This document shows positions 46,592 to 59,424 of a stretch of DNA of 64,000 nt, one piece after another. Origin of the DNA: Cordilura impudica. Taxonomy: Eukaryota; Arthropoda; Insecta; Diptera; Scathophagidae. Made by a program: the position numbers and the translations under genes. The stretch lies in NCBI GenBank assembly GCA_963682025.1, contig OY821519.1, positions 145,680,312-145,744,311 of the forward strand, in the 5' to 3' direction. Position 1 is the first letter of the stretch. Each line of letters opens with the position of its first letter. The notes under the pieces were generated by a model that was not told where the DNA came from, searched no databases, and was given only the letters and a program-made list of their open reading frames with translations.

Positions 46592-46652
46592 GAAACTACA
46601 CAGGTAAATATTAGAAAAGTAACTTTAGTATGTACATATATTAAATGCCGTG

Positions 46653-49600
46653 TTACAACATTATGTCTTTATATTTACGTTGATCCTTTAACATTTCTAA
46701 GAAAACTTGATATTTACAATCATGATACTCTTTAGTGGCAAATTGTGGCATGCGCAATTTTCCAGTGCCCCCCATGGCCATAGATGCAGACTCTAAACTG
46801 TCGTAGACTTTAGCAGCACAAGCACCCAACATGGCCGAACCGACTAAAACCATTTCCTGTTCAGCGGGTATTAAGGCTGGTAGTTGGCAAATATCAGCAT
46901 GGCATTGTACATAAAGATTATTCTTAGCTAAACCACCACAAAAGAGCAAAGTGTGGAAGGGAGCACGTTGGTGATCAAGTAAATTATCAACGATATGACG
47001 TGTACCATACTGAAAGAAATATCATTTTAAAAGTTGAAGAAATTTATTTTCAAATCCAAAGAACTTACGGCTAAAGCTTGCACAAAAGCTAAATATAAAA
47101 TGGCCAATGATTCTTCATCCACATTCATATTAAGACCGGAAACCTTTAAAGAAATTTAAACTCTTTTAAAGTCCAACCTTTGACTGTATTGTAGTCTTTA
47201 AGTTGCATCAGTTGTAGATCATAATCCTTAAGAACTTTTAGACTATTAGTTAATGAATGACTTGTACAACATATTTAACTGGATTCATTCACCAGTGTTC
47301 TTTTGTCTAATATTGTGTTTACATTTGGTTTCATATCTCGTCTTTAAAATCTAGTATCGTTTACACATGCTATAACGAGATTTTGTTTCACACAGCTGAT
47401 TTATATAAAGAAAAGATTTGGAAAAATAAAAATTTTTAACAAAAATATGTTCTCTGGTATATTCTGCAAACTGGAAGAATGAGCATAAGTATTTAGCTCA
47501 AATTTAATTTTATTTAAAAAAAATATTTAAAAAAATGAAAAAAAAAAAATCAGGAGGAAGTTCTTTTAAATTATTTTTGCTTTGTATTCGGTATGCTAAC
47601 ACGCTAAGTGGACATAAACTTAAGGCCTAGTTAGCCACACGTAACCGTAACCAAACGTGCCAGCTGTTTTTTTCTCTTACATGAAAAGCATTTAGAGCAG
47701 TTATCGAACTCAACTGTCACGTAACGGGAACCCCCAGTCTGTTGAAAATAGATTTTTGCTACGTTTGTACATGACATTTCTGAACAGCTGATAAAGTTTG
47801 GGTAATTTTACACAGCAACATGCTGGTTCGTTTTTTACGTTCTATAATTGCACTAAATGCTAACGTTACATTTACGGTACGGTTACATTTGAACAACGTT
47901 TGGCTAACTGGGCCTTAAGATTTATTTTATGTTAAATACGTAACGTTACTTCCTATGCCTGTGAAATTTTGGGGGATGATGCAAATTATTATAAATTATT
48001 GATTTTCATTTTCGCGTTCACGGCCTGACTTGTTTGAATGAATTATTCTTGTTACATATTTAATTAAGCTTTACATTTATCTTTAACTTTTAACTACTCT
48101 TCTTTAATTTTATTAACTTTTGTTTACATTTAAAAAAAAATTACAGAAATTCCATGTTGATTTCGTGCCAATCTCGGTAATTGTTGGGATTTCAATTTGT
48201 ATGGGAAATCTCGGAATTTTAATGAGATTTCTATTGAAATCATATTTTTCGAGATATCGAATCAAATGTAAACACACTAAATATAACACTGATAAAATGT
48301 ACCATATAAATCCAAATGAAAAGCTTTTAAGAATTCACACCACGATTTTTGACGACGTCGTTTTTCTTAATTCTCTTTTGAAGCTGCTACCAAAAACCTA
48401 TTGCATTCATACGATAATTTTTAGTTTCATGTCTTTTTTTAATCTGCTCTAGTTTATTTTTCGCATTAAGAAAAATATTAAAAATATATGAATTAATCTA
48501 AATTCAAATTATCTTTTTTATTTTTGAATTCAATTTATATATTTGTTAAATATTATTTACATTATTTCATTATAAGATTTCTTCTTTTTATATCAAATAA
48601 TTTATCATAATTTTTCACACTATATACAAAAACCTATTTAATATTTAAATTATTAACAGTAGAATGTTTAGAATATCTAATCAAATAGCAGAATGTATCA
48701 ATATTTAAAAGTTTTAATTTAAAACATATTCAGTTTAAAGAAATTATGCATATATTAAATAAAAAATAAATAAAAATGGAAGCGATTCTTGATCTCGCTG
48801 AAGTGGCCACTTCAAAGTACGAAAAAGAATAAAACGTAACAAGAGAAAAGAAATGAGTGTAAAGAGAAATATGAAAAAAGTTGGGAAAAACAGAAATCAT
48901 GTCTTTTTGTTTACCCCTCTTGCTTCTCTACAACGTTCGCCTACAAATAAAAAAGACGTCGAAAAACGACGTCGTCAAAAGTCGCCGTGTAAACACAGCC
49001 TTACATGTCTTTAAAACTCAGTTAATTCTTTGACTAAAACAATGCTATACCCCTAACTATAGTTTACAAATCTCTGCCAAATCTTAATTATTGATTTACA
49101 ATTCAAGATAAGAACCATTTAAGAGAATATTCAGTTTTGAAATAATCTCTTGTTCAGCAATCTTAAGCTATATTCAACTACAGTTCGTCGTTCCACTGTA
49201 CAAAGTTATGTAGTATCTTAGTTTGTTACATAATCCAAAAGTGTTCCAGTCGCTGTTTCTTATACATTCCACAGTCTAAAGAAGATGAAGTTTCCGCACA
49301 GCTATATCCAATAAAATTCAATCAACAATTTGCAACTTGAAATAATCGAATTTCCTTTAACAATGCACAGCAATCCATAGTTAATCCAAACTCAGGTTCG
49401 AATAAGACTTCTAAATCCATACTTAAAGCCAATCGCAAAACTTGGATCTGAACAAAAATAAAACTCACCATTCCTCTTAAATTGACATCTGCAATTGGAG
49501 AACGATTGCCATGGAAATCTGGCCAGACATGTAAATCTTTGGTTAAATAACATGGATCATCAAAACCTCGTTCTTTAGCTATATTTTTAACCAATCTATT

Positions 49601-52600
49601 TAAGTAAGTATATATATGGCTGAAAGAAAAACTGTATTTAATTTGTATAAACTTTCTTCATCTTCTGCAGAACAAACTTACTCATTATCTGTAAGTTTCA
49701 TTTTAATGTGCATATACTGAGGATGAGATTTAATGACATGGTCCAGTAATAAGCCCGTGGCACTTTGACCTCCCTCATTTAAGTAATATCCCGGGATAAT
49801 GGCGCTATGATATGGACCCCAAATACCTAAAGCCTCACATGGTTCTTTTGTTAAACTCATATGACAAGTTGATGTACCGCATATCAAAGCCAATTTCCCT
49901 TGTAATTCACAATTGTATTCGGTAGAGCGACATCCAAACATTCCCAATGCGCCGGCATGAGCATCAATCAATGAGGTACCAACAACGGTGCCCGGTAATA
50001 AGTTCATTTCATTAGCGGCCTCTTCGCTCAATCCTTTTCCCACTGGTGTACCAGGTTCCTTAATATGTTTTCCAATAATTTCCGCCTCATTTTTGAGTAA
50101 ATCTTCTAATCCAATTTCTCTGAAAAAGCCTTTATTCCACTCCATATTTACAGCATCATAATTCCATTTGCACGCAACAGAACACAATGATCTTGTTTCA
50201 CATCCTGTGCTACGCCATGTTAGAAAGTCGGGTAAATCAAATGCTCGCCATATTTTACTCCATGTTGAGAGAAAACAATTGTTTTTTAACCACATTAATT
50301 TGGGTAGTTCCATTTCGACCGACACCTGGCCACCAACATATTTTAAAAGATCATGTTTTGTGGCATTAATTATATCAGCTTCCTTGTGAGCTCTATGATC
50401 CATCCATAAGATTATATTTTGTTCTGGCTGGCGACCATTGCTTATTGATAATGGCTCACCATTTTCACCTAAAATAACTAAGGAACAGGTGGCATCAAAT
50501 GAAATGGCCACAATTTCCTCTTTGTCAACATCAGTGGTAACATTCTGTAATTATATTTATAATTTTTGCAAAATTTTATTTTTAAAATTTACTCTCAACT
50601 TTATATTTACAACATTATTTATTTACATAATTGTAAATTTGAACTGTTGAACTTTCTTCTATTGAAATATTAAGCGAAAATTTGAACAATATTAAACTCA
50701 AAGATTAAGGCATAATTTTATCTTTATTCCGATTGAAGCACAAAATAACGGAAGAGTTCAAATTTGAACTATACAAATTTCTACAACTGAGCCCAAGTTT
50801 GAGTTTAACAAATATTAACGAATGTGCCAAAATTTTAACAAGTCTTGATTCACAGTATACACGTAGTTTCAACTAAGACAACATCGACAACCGAATCTTA
50901 ATCGTACCGAAATGAAAAAGGGATCTTTTGGAACTTTAGACACAATTTAATTCGAATTAATTGATGATTTCATTGGCAAAAATGAATGCAAATGAAATTA
51001 AATAATTTTCACAGAGGTCATAAGTGCCATAAATTTTATTGTTTTGTTTCATTATATAAAAAATTCGCATGCATAATTTACATGTACAATTAAGCCTAGA
51101 TTTTTACTACTCCATTTTTAATTGTATAACAGAAAATTATGAAATGTATATCAGAAAGTATAAAATGTATTTCAGAAATTAACAATTATAAACTTTGAAT
51201 GTATTTTCTCGAAATCATGTCTTCCAAATCGGGAATACAGTTTTGGCTGTAGAGCAGTCTGCCCGAGTTTCTTATATAGTAGATGATAAAAAATTAAGTT
51301 TTTCCTTCTTTCTCCCATGAAGAGACCTCCATTGTTAGTTTATTTTTTAGTGCATAACAACTTCTCGGTATTGTAGGCTAAATTGCTTTTTGATTCTGAA
51401 GAGCAATTGATCAATACATTTGATACTTTCAGAAATAAATTTGATATTTTTTGAAATAGATTTAATAATTTCTGAACTACATTTTATACTTTCTGATAAA
51501 TTCTTAAAATTAATTGATGTTTTCTGAAATACAATTGATAATTTCTGAAATACAATTGGAAATAGTGTAGAGCTACACGCTTGCTAGAAAAGGTAATCCG
51601 TACACTTGAAGATGAAAATTTTAAATACAAAAAAAAAATTTTTTTGAATTACGAATTTTTTACCATTGACAAATTGGAAATTTTACTTGTTTTTTGGAAC
51701 GGAACGTTTCTACTTCAATGTTTGTATAAAGTTAATTTGTCTTAATCATATTTCTTTTGGAAACTATATTTTGAGATGAGTCCCAAAATCAAATAAATCA
51801 GTGCTGACGAGAGAAATAAGGATAAATATTTAAATATGCAGAAGCCACTCCTCATAGAGTTTATTGAGTCTAGAATGAATAAAATTGGATACAAAAATAT
51901 TATAAAACAAAATTTAAAACAGCCCACTACAATTAGGTCTTGGATGCCCTACAATACTAAAAATCAATTAAAACCACCACCCCAATTACCCGATCTTAAT
52001 CCGTAGACCATTTGTGTGATTTACTAGAGCGCAAAATCTGTCAACATAACTAACCTCAAAGGAAATGTTAAAAAGTGACATTTTGTATGAGTGGGGTAAA
52101 ATAAGTAAAGAGGATACTTTAAAGTTGGTTAGTTCAATGTCAGATCGGTCCACAGAGATCTTAAAGCGCAAATGATATCCTACAAATTACGATCTTAAGC
52201 AATATTAAATGTAAAATTAGTTTTGTGGTATTAATATTTAAAATGTACGAATACTTTTTATTATTATTCTGCATTTTTTAAATGCAATAAAAACCTTAAA
52301 TAAATTGAAAACAAAACTTAACAATTGTTTCCTTATTTTTTTCGTAGTATGACAGTTCTAATTTTAGGTGTACGGATTCTTTTTCTAGCAAGTGTATATG
52401 TAATTGTATTCATAAATCATCTGTCTAAAAATTAAAAACTTTTAGTCACAGTGCCCAAATGAAACCACCATCCTATATCATCTTAAATCAGTCATAAATA
52501 TTTTTGAGATCAAACTATTTATTTGACCTAGACCCAATATATTATGATCATCTAGAAAACAAATTCAAACCAATCACACCCAGTATGGTTAAAGTTAGAC

Positions 52601-53089
52601 CATTCTTTGATATAAAAGCCTTTCCTAAAATTCATACCGTTGGTTATTGTAGTATCATCTAGATATTACTTTTACTTCCTTACTTGTTTCTAGATAATAA
52701 TTTGTCCTATCCCCACTTCTATAGGTCAAATACTGTTATCAATTTAAAACTGCAATAATCCAGGCAAAAATTAAATAAATTCCTATCCCTCTATCACTTA
52801 CACTTCCTCTCCACCTTCATAAATCACTCACACCTTCTCTTTTCAAAATCTTTCTCCCACTCTCACACATGCATGTGTTAAAATCACTGCTACTGAAGTG
52901 CATTACCTTAACACAACGACAAACAGCATTCCAAACATCTTCAGATGATTGTTCAAAATGATCGTGTTCAGGATTCCAAATACGTATATTTTGAACAGCC
53001 TGTTTAACAACTTTACCATCCGACGTAACTAGAGCAGCACGAGCCGATGAAGTGCCAACATCTACACCGACAAAATATATTTTCGGCAT
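46653..53089 (-). CDS. FGGY: FGGY carbohydrate kinase domain-containing protein
   Basis: Five exons on the minus strand: 53089-52907, 50544-49682, 49619-49469, 47143-47069 and 47009-46653, phases 0, 2, 0, 0; 542 residues. FGGY kinases phosphorylate sugars with ATP; the human member acts on D-ribulose. Seen: N-terminal ATP-binding motif FVGVDVGTSSARAALV (residues 6-21), ILWMDHRAHKEA, a middle part with WSTGCETRSLCSVACKWNYD, LPGTVVGTSLIDAHAGALG and ALICGTSTCHM, SPIADVNLRGMVSGLNM across the exon 3/4 junction, and the C-terminal FCGGLAKNNLYVQCHADI and GSAMLGACAAK. All introns are GT-AG (62 and 59 bp for two, about 2.36 and 2.33 kb for the other two, which hold transposons). Length fits the family (human about 551). 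The ATG at 53087-53089 is right for the N-terminal motif. Convergent with Mul1. Confidence 0.93.
47315..48275. mobile_element. Inverted-repeat element E in kinase intron 3
   Basis: The left end GTGTTTACATTTGGTTTCAT and the reverse complement of the right end (GTGTTTACATTTGATTCGAT) continue as inverted repeats for about 26 bp to ATATCTCG. It holds element F. No transposase is seen; the target duplication is unclear. Confidence 0.7.
47624..47914. mobile_element. TTAA-flanked MITE F, 291 bp
   Basis: Ends GGCCTAGTTAGCCACACGT and (reverse complement) GGCCCAGTTAGCCAAACGT, flanked exactly by TTAA at 47620-47623 and 47915-47918. The TTAA duplication is the hallmark of piggyBac-type integration. Nested inside element E. 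Non-coding. Confidence 0.75.
48341..48990. mobile_element. Inverted-repeat element D, copy 2 (uninterrupted)
   Basis: The left end CACGATTTTTGACGACGTCG pairs with the right end CGACGTCGTCAAAAGTCGCCGTG. The body matches element D copy 1 without its three extra blocks. In kinase intron 3, immediately beside element E. Confidence 0.7.
51120..51560. mobile_element. Foldback-like element in kinase intron 1
   Basis: The 32-base arm at 51150-51181 (starting ATCAGAAAGTATAAAATG) is repeated in reverse complement at 51466-51497 with one mismatch. TTTCTGAAATA words recur around both arms. No coding capacity. Confidence 0.65.
51576..52394 (+). mobile_element. Tc1-like transposon relic in kinase intron 1
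   Basis: The ends CACGCTTGCTAGAAAAGG and (reverse complement) CACTTGCTAGAAAAAGAATC, both leading to ATCCGTACAC, are flanked by TA. The plus strand near 51978-52003 reads PPQLPDLNP then a stop, followed by frames with SDRSTEILKRK: the C-terminal signature of Tc1 transposases, lacking the catalytic Glu-containing segment in frame. Internally deleted and dead. Confidence 0.75.
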
Positions 53090-54973
53090 TGTTTTCTTAT
53101 ATTAATTACTTAATAAAAACACGAAATTTAACTTAACCAGACCAACAACACAACAAATGATGTCTTATCACCTTCACTTACAATTGAAATTTAAATTGTG
53201 TACTATGAGCACACATTAAAGTGCCTCCTAAGTGTGTAGAAAAAAATATAAATAAGAAAAATGAAAAAATCTACAATTATCTTATCACTTCGTACAATAA
53301 TTTTAGTACAACTTTTTTGATTTCATTAGTACACTAACACAATATTTGATTTTCGCTTTTAAAACAAAAAGAAAAGAAAAATATAATTCAATTAATTTCT
53401 AATTTTATTTTTCACTTTGAATTTGTATCTCATCTAATAAAGCTTTTATAGTAAATCGTAAATAACGTGGTCGCATTTTATTTTCAACTGATCTCAACTT
53501 CATTCATCTACACTGTAAACTGTATCCACACATACATGCATGTGATTTGTTTAAATTCTTATCAGACTTTCAAAAGAATATATTCTTTAACTGAAATTTC
53601 TGATAAACTGTTGACACTTTGTCTCATTATTTTCAAATACTCTTAAAGAGAAATATGTTAGAATTTACTTTTCAGAATTATTCAGGATGTCAAATTATTT
53701 TTATTTGTTCTTATTTATATTCTTCACATAACTGTTAAAGAGCTATAAAAAGAGTTTTTAATAGCGTTTGTTTCGAAAATTGGGTCTTGGTCAGGTGTAA
53801 AAGTTAGAAGCGAAAAGTTTCATACAAAACTTTAAATTGCAAAAGAAATGTAGTAAAGATGTTAAAAATACAAATTTAAATATTTCCACTTTTTTTCAAC
53901 AAGAACTTATACAATAATAATAATAATTTTTGTATATCGTTAAATCCATAAAAACAGACATTTTCTTATTATATATTTAAATCAGAAGTCAGAAGATGAC
54001 AAGAAAAAATTTTCTAAAAATAACATTCAATTCTCAACTTACAAAGGAGGTTTCCACATGTGAAGTTATCAAATGTTAGGTGGGTAGAAAATTAATTCAT
54101 TTTTCGTTATATTCAATTATTTCATATTTATTCCTTAGTAAGATAGTTTCATTTGATATCAAATTAACAGGCTTTCGAAGAACTAAGTATTTAATGGTGC
54201 ATGATACTTGCTCTTAAAAAATATCAAAATATCTGGTGTTTTCGGTCCTTGATTTAAATGATTTTCTAACCTATTTCGCATTATGTTTATAATAAATATC
54301 ACTCCCGAGAATTCCATATAATTTTGCAATTGTTTTGTCATTATCTTTGCACCAATATATTTATTTGGGACTTTTTTCGTTGATTAAAATTAAAATTTGT
54401 TTATCTAATATGAATAAGCAGATAAAACTAAGGCATATTAAATACTGAAAAATAATTCAAGTGAAATTAAATTATTAATCAAGGTTTCGGCATTAATAAC
54501 GGTATTTGAATTTTTTGTAAGGGTATTTGTATCGGTATTCGTATTTCATATGAAAGGGTTTTAAACAGTAAAGTTATTGAAAGGGCATCAGTTAGCACCC
54601 ATTTTATTTGATAATAAGTTTGGAATTGCCTACAGAAATTTTAGTAAAAGTGAAAGTGTGTACCTCTAACATTCCTTTTTTATTGGAATGCTTCTATTAT
54701 TTACAATATTTTATTTAGACAATCTTTTTGTTAAAATATACATAAAATAAACAAAATCTGTGTTACAAGAAATCAAACATGATAGTAAAAATCGGTAACC
54801 CAAATGATCCAATCAAACTGAGTAAGGAAATTTATGGGCATAGAAAATATAAATAACGTAAATTTGAGTATGGCAAAGATTATATACAGTTGGGTCCGAA
54901 GTAGTCCGATTATAACTTTACTTAGTGAGGTCACCATATAGGTGATATGTTACAGATATATTTATACATACAT
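53090..54973. other. Kinase 5' flank and intergenic AT-rich sequence
   Basis: No gene. The first few hundred bases must hold the kinase promoter and 5' UTR; no core promoter element is called. The rest is AT-rich without clear repeats. Confidence 0.4.
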
Positions 54974-55381
54974 ATCGAACCTGTACCTCTAAAGTGAATC
55001 AACACAAAATTTTTCAATTTTCACTTTTTGGAAGAAAACGATACACAGTTGTCATATCTATCCACTGTAAAAATCTTACATCGATTTTTCTAGTCTTTCG
55101 CAAAATAAAATACAGTTGTAATCCTCTTTGTGTTATAAGAGTAGCTTCTTTAGAATCCACTAAAAAGACATATTTTGAGTTCCACCCAAAAAACTTATTA
55201 TTTTTGATGATCACTGAAATAATCACAAAAACAACTACTGTTGTATACTTATTATTTGCAATTCTTTACAATGAAACAACTGTTTTTAAATTTTATAGTA
55301 ATGATTTAAAAAAACCATTTTTTGTCTCTACTGCAAATTTGTAAATTTTGAGTTGACTTACTTTAGAGGTACAGGTGCGAT
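54974..55381. mobile_element. MITE with CTGTACCTCTAAAGT ends, about 400 bp
   Basis: The left ATCGAACCTGTACCTCTAAAGT and the reverse complement of the right edge (ATCGCACCTGTACCTCTAAAGT) form terminal inverted repeats of about 30 bp. The ORF across it on the plus strand has no recognised domain and is bounded by the repeats, so no gene is called. Confidence 0.65.
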
Positions 55382-56525
55382 ATATATTATACATACATAT
55401 ATACACCAGATATAAGTGAAATATATGTTTAAGCTGATTTAAATGAAAATCAAATTTGATCAAGGTATGGTACAATGGATCTTAGGGCAATTTAAGTCGA
55501 TATAATAGGTGTCACCTGAAAGGGGGCTTATTTAGTCTTAACATGTACTAATTTCAATAAAGATCTTCCTGAGTCGAGCAAAACTTATTAATCAAATTTC
55601 ATTCAAAAATCTTTCCACACAGGAAGATATTTGAGTGAAATTTGGTAGTTATAATCATGAGCTCTAACTCATTTTACCCTGGCTACACAGTGATGTAGGA
55701 CAAGGATGGCCACCCTGATTCGGCAATTAGTATATTATTGAATTCATTTAAAGAAGTTTAAACAAAACAAACCACTTAATTGATCGAACGAAGTTTAAAA
55801 AATTAGAAAGACATTAATTTTAATGCCAAGCTTTTGTAATCATGCCCTCAACAAATTTTTCAAATTGCGAAGTAAAATTTGATAGACAGTCTTAAAGTAT
55901 CTGCTGCATGTAGATCTGTAAGACGGGGTGCAATATTGCAATTCATCAGATTGGCGTAGTAGTCATAATGCTCTTTAAACTGAAACCTAACATAATTTGT
56001 ATCAAAAAATATGATGTAAATTAAAAGCTACGCTTTTAACATACAAGTTTCATAGTCGTACGTTTCAATAAATTTGAAAACATAATTTTTTTATGTAACG
56101 TTATACTTGACACTCCTCATTTGCTAACAATTTGCCCAATATCGAGGATAGAACAATCACTTGAGGAGATACTCGATTATACAACTACCAAAAACATCAC
56201 AAGAATCAAAAGGAGTCTGCTACAACACAACATTCAGAATGTCTAAGTTAAAATTTCATAACAATTTTATTTTCTTTTATAAATTTTAAAAAAATATTCT
56301 TTTTAACTTGCCATTTTAATTTTAGTAATTATGATTAATTTTCGATTCATATATTGAATATTAAAATGTAAATATATATAAATAAGTTTTCATTTTTTCT
56401 TTTGTAATATGGTCTTATTACCGGCGCCCTTTTCCCTATATTTTATGGATTAATTTTGTAAATATTTTTTTTATTTTTAGGTAATATTTTTATGATAAAG
56501 AATATACAAATTACTTTCTATTTTT
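55382..56525. other. Intergenic sequence
   Basis: No gene and no clear repeat ends. It contains a decayed stretch (about 55440-55720) faintly similar to the mini-me-like body in wording such as GGCAATTTAAGTCGAT. Confidence 0.35.
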
Positions 56526-58126
56526 TATACAGTATACCACTATGTGGTTATTGTATAATGACTTTGTGCTGATGTTTGTTACTACCAAAAATATTTGACT
56601 TAAAAATACCAAACATATATGACTTTCTGAGTCGATTTAGCGATGTCCGTCCGTCCGTCTGTCTGTCTGTGTGTCCATGTAAACTTTGTAATTAAACTAC
56701 AGGTCGCAAATATGAATATACTAGCTGACCGGCAAACGTTGTTTTGCCATATAAATTATTTCTAGTGAATATTTTTGTTTTTAATTAAAAAATAACGAAT
56801 GTATTGTAAGTGTATGGGATTGCGATCTATGACAGAAAGAGGAAAGGAGCGCTGTAGACCATGATCGCCGATGAAAACAGAAAACATCAACCATTTATTT
56901 TCTCAATTGACGTGCAGAAAGTTTCAAGACTCTGGCCATCATAGTACTCTAGATATATTCACCATGTATGGGAGGTGCCACGCCCACTGGTTTTCTCCCG
57001 CCCATTTTTCACATAACTTCCCACACTCATCACTCGTGAACTCACACCTAGTTTCAAGACTGTTTGGTTTATAGTAGTCCAGATATTTTATTATATTTTA
57101 TAACAAAGTTTCGGACTCTTTCTATCATAGAGCTCCAGAAATATAATGTTAAAATTTTTTTATATATGGGATGTACCACGCCCACTTCATATATTTAAAA
57201 AAAATATGGCCTATTATGCTTTCCCGATACAAACTTATGCCTGGTTTTCATTATGTCATTTTCAATGGCAATTGTTGTCAATTATTATCAGTTGTATGAA
57301 AACGGGTTTTAATGTCTTATCATTTACAACCCCTGGCAACATTTGACATCTGAAATTAAATTGCCAGCATGTTGGCAATTTGTTTGTGTTTGACAGCCGG
57401 ATTTTTTGTTCGTTTGTAAGATGTAATGAATACGTAATGAATAGAAAATTACGAGATGTCAGTTGAGGCAATTGTGCAATGCAATGCATTACACACTGTG
57501 AAAATTTCAAGAAGATCTGTCCTATGGTTTATGCACATATTAATGTCAAACACACAAACAAACAAATTTTAATTTTTATATATACAGATTTTGATGAGAT
57601 TTAGTATATAAGCTTCTATCGGCCATAGGATGAACGCTTTTGGAATTTTGTGAAAATCGGTTAATGTTCATACCTAGTCCCCATACAAATGACCCCTATG
57701 AGATTGAAATAAATTATCATAATATCCAAATTATCATATAGATCTCGGTGAAATTGGGTTTGTGTATATTTTTACATCCATTTATCAGTAGTCAAAAAAT
57801 AAACCCCATAGGAGAATTCTTAGTCATAGCCCCCATATGAAGCTGATTCCCGATCTTCACTTAAATCTATTAAAAACAAAAATATTGCACAGATTTTTCT
57901 CAAAATTGGTTGTTGTTTTTGACCATTTTTCTACCTATTCCCCATATAAATATAGCATCCGATATAAACTTTTTCGTATCCGAAAGCAAAAAAGTGAATA
58001 ACAATGCCACTCAAATTTGATTTATGCTTATTTTCTATATCTAATTAGTTGAACCTAAGAGATTGGGTCTCTAAACGCATGGTATAGGGTATCGTATAGT
58101 TGGTCTAAACCGACTAAAATTCTCTT

Positions 58127-58133
<7 letters not shown>
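56526..58133 (+). repeat. mini-me-like repeat split by an 868-bp insertion
   Basis: 5' hairpin variant at 56526, GTCC/GTCT array at about 56646-56674, interrupted after GAATATA at 56720 and resumed at TTTTGATGAG (57589), ending with the terminal palindrome variant near 58095-58115. Intact copies read straight through this junction. Confidence 0.8.
56721..57588. mobile_element. Insertion with CTAGCTGACCGGCAAACG start
   Basis: 868 bp inside the mini-me-like repeat. It begins CTAGCTGACCGGCAAACGTT and ends ...TTTTTATATATACAGA after a GATCTGTCCTATGGTTTATG block. Such edges are typical of widespread insect interspersed repeats, possibly RTE-related, but I cannot name the family. No reverse transcriptase is present. 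Confidence 0.6.
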
Positions 58134-58158
<25 letters not shown>

Positions 58159-58606
58159 TTTTGCAACCCAAATGATCAGGGGATTTGCTCTGTATCTTAA
58201 TCTGAACATTAATCGTACAGAATTTTCATAACGCAAATAATGCAGTTAAATATACCTATTGCATTGTATTAGCTCTGTTCGTTTACTTTACCCTGTTCGT
58301 TTACTTTAATGAGATCTAACTTTTCTTACTCTACGAAATTTCGGTTTTTACTGGTTTTTACCTGTCATGATTTGACTCAAGAAGTTAAAAATGAAAACAC
58401 AAATAAACTACTCCATTTAAACTAGAAAAATCTAACAAAAGTTTATTAATAAAAATATAAACACTTCTGTTGAATGTTTGTAAGACGCTACTTTTTATTT
58501 TAGAATTCAAACCTTAACTAATATATACAAAAATCTTAAAACTAAACTAGAACGGGAACTGGAAACACACACTGACGGATATAATACACTGATAAACGAT
58601 ATATTA
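58134..58606. other. Intergenic, with extra element C end
   Basis: No gene. An extra copy of the element C end (GCTCTGTTCGTTTACTTT) stands at 58273, about 335 bp before copy 2, with a partial repeat CTGTTCGTTTACTTT directly after it. Probably a truncated relative. Confidence 0.5.
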
Positions 58607-59216
58607 TCTCTGTTCGTTTACTTTCCCAGTAAAAAACGAAGTTTCCAAAATAATAAACGAACAGTAATTTTTAAAAATTTGCAAGTTCATAGAAACTGCT
58701 GATTATAAATACATTTGAAAGTGAAGAAGTCAAACTCTAAAAAGAAAGAAATATACCTTAATTAGAAGAATTTATTTTATCTAACATGTAAAAATATTCA
58801 TTGAAACTAATATCATTACGCAGATACATTGGCAGATACACATATTTTTTGGCAGGAACCGGTTTTAAAAGATTAAAATTAATGAAACCTGGTTATGTGA
58901 ATATTTACTTCTATCGTTAATTTCCTCAGAATTATTTAAAGTTTTTGCTCAAAAATAGAATTGTAGTATTTTTGCTTTATTTACCACAATACTCAATCAT
59001 ATGTTTTTCAAACATATGTTTTTTCTTGCTTGCTAATTCTTACTGGCAAAAATATATGTATCTAGTAAAAACTAGCAAGTTTTCAAAAACTGAACTGTCA
59101 CTTTACGCTCTCATTTGTTCTCTTTTACTGGGTTTTTGAAGTAAACGAACAGGATCCAGTAAATTTTGTGATAATTTGTACAAATTATTAAAAATTATCA
59201 CGTAAACGGACAGAGC
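58607..59216. mobile_element. TA-flanked element C, copy 2 (uninterrupted, 610 bp)
   Basis: The ends TCTCTGTTCGTTTACTTT and (reverse complement) GCTCTGTCCGTTTACGTG are flanked by TA at 58605-58606 and 59217-59218. The interior matches element C copy 1 but lacks both of its insertions. A 9-bp hairpin CATATGTTT/AAACATATG lies near 58998. Non-coding. Confidence 0.8.
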
Positions 59217-59424
59217 TATGATCAGTGTGTCTGGCATGTGTTCGCCAGATGTCTTTACTTAGTTATATTTAATTTAGGGATTTTTACAAAAATAACATTA
59301 TATAAACAAGGATAAAGGATACATTAAATCAGAATCATTTATGATAGCAATGAACTGTACTTTTTTTCTGCCGTAACTAAATTCTATTTAATATTTAAAG
59401 TGTTCATTTTTTAACAATTACTTA

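Noticed and set aside
48120..48452. 110-codon plus-strand ORF in kinase intron 3
   Set aside because: It crosses the boundary between two inverted-repeat elements and the matching part of the sister element copy is not open in the same frame.
54994..55344. 116-codon plus-strand ORF
   Set aside because: It lies wholly between the inverted ends of a MITE and shows no recognisable domain.
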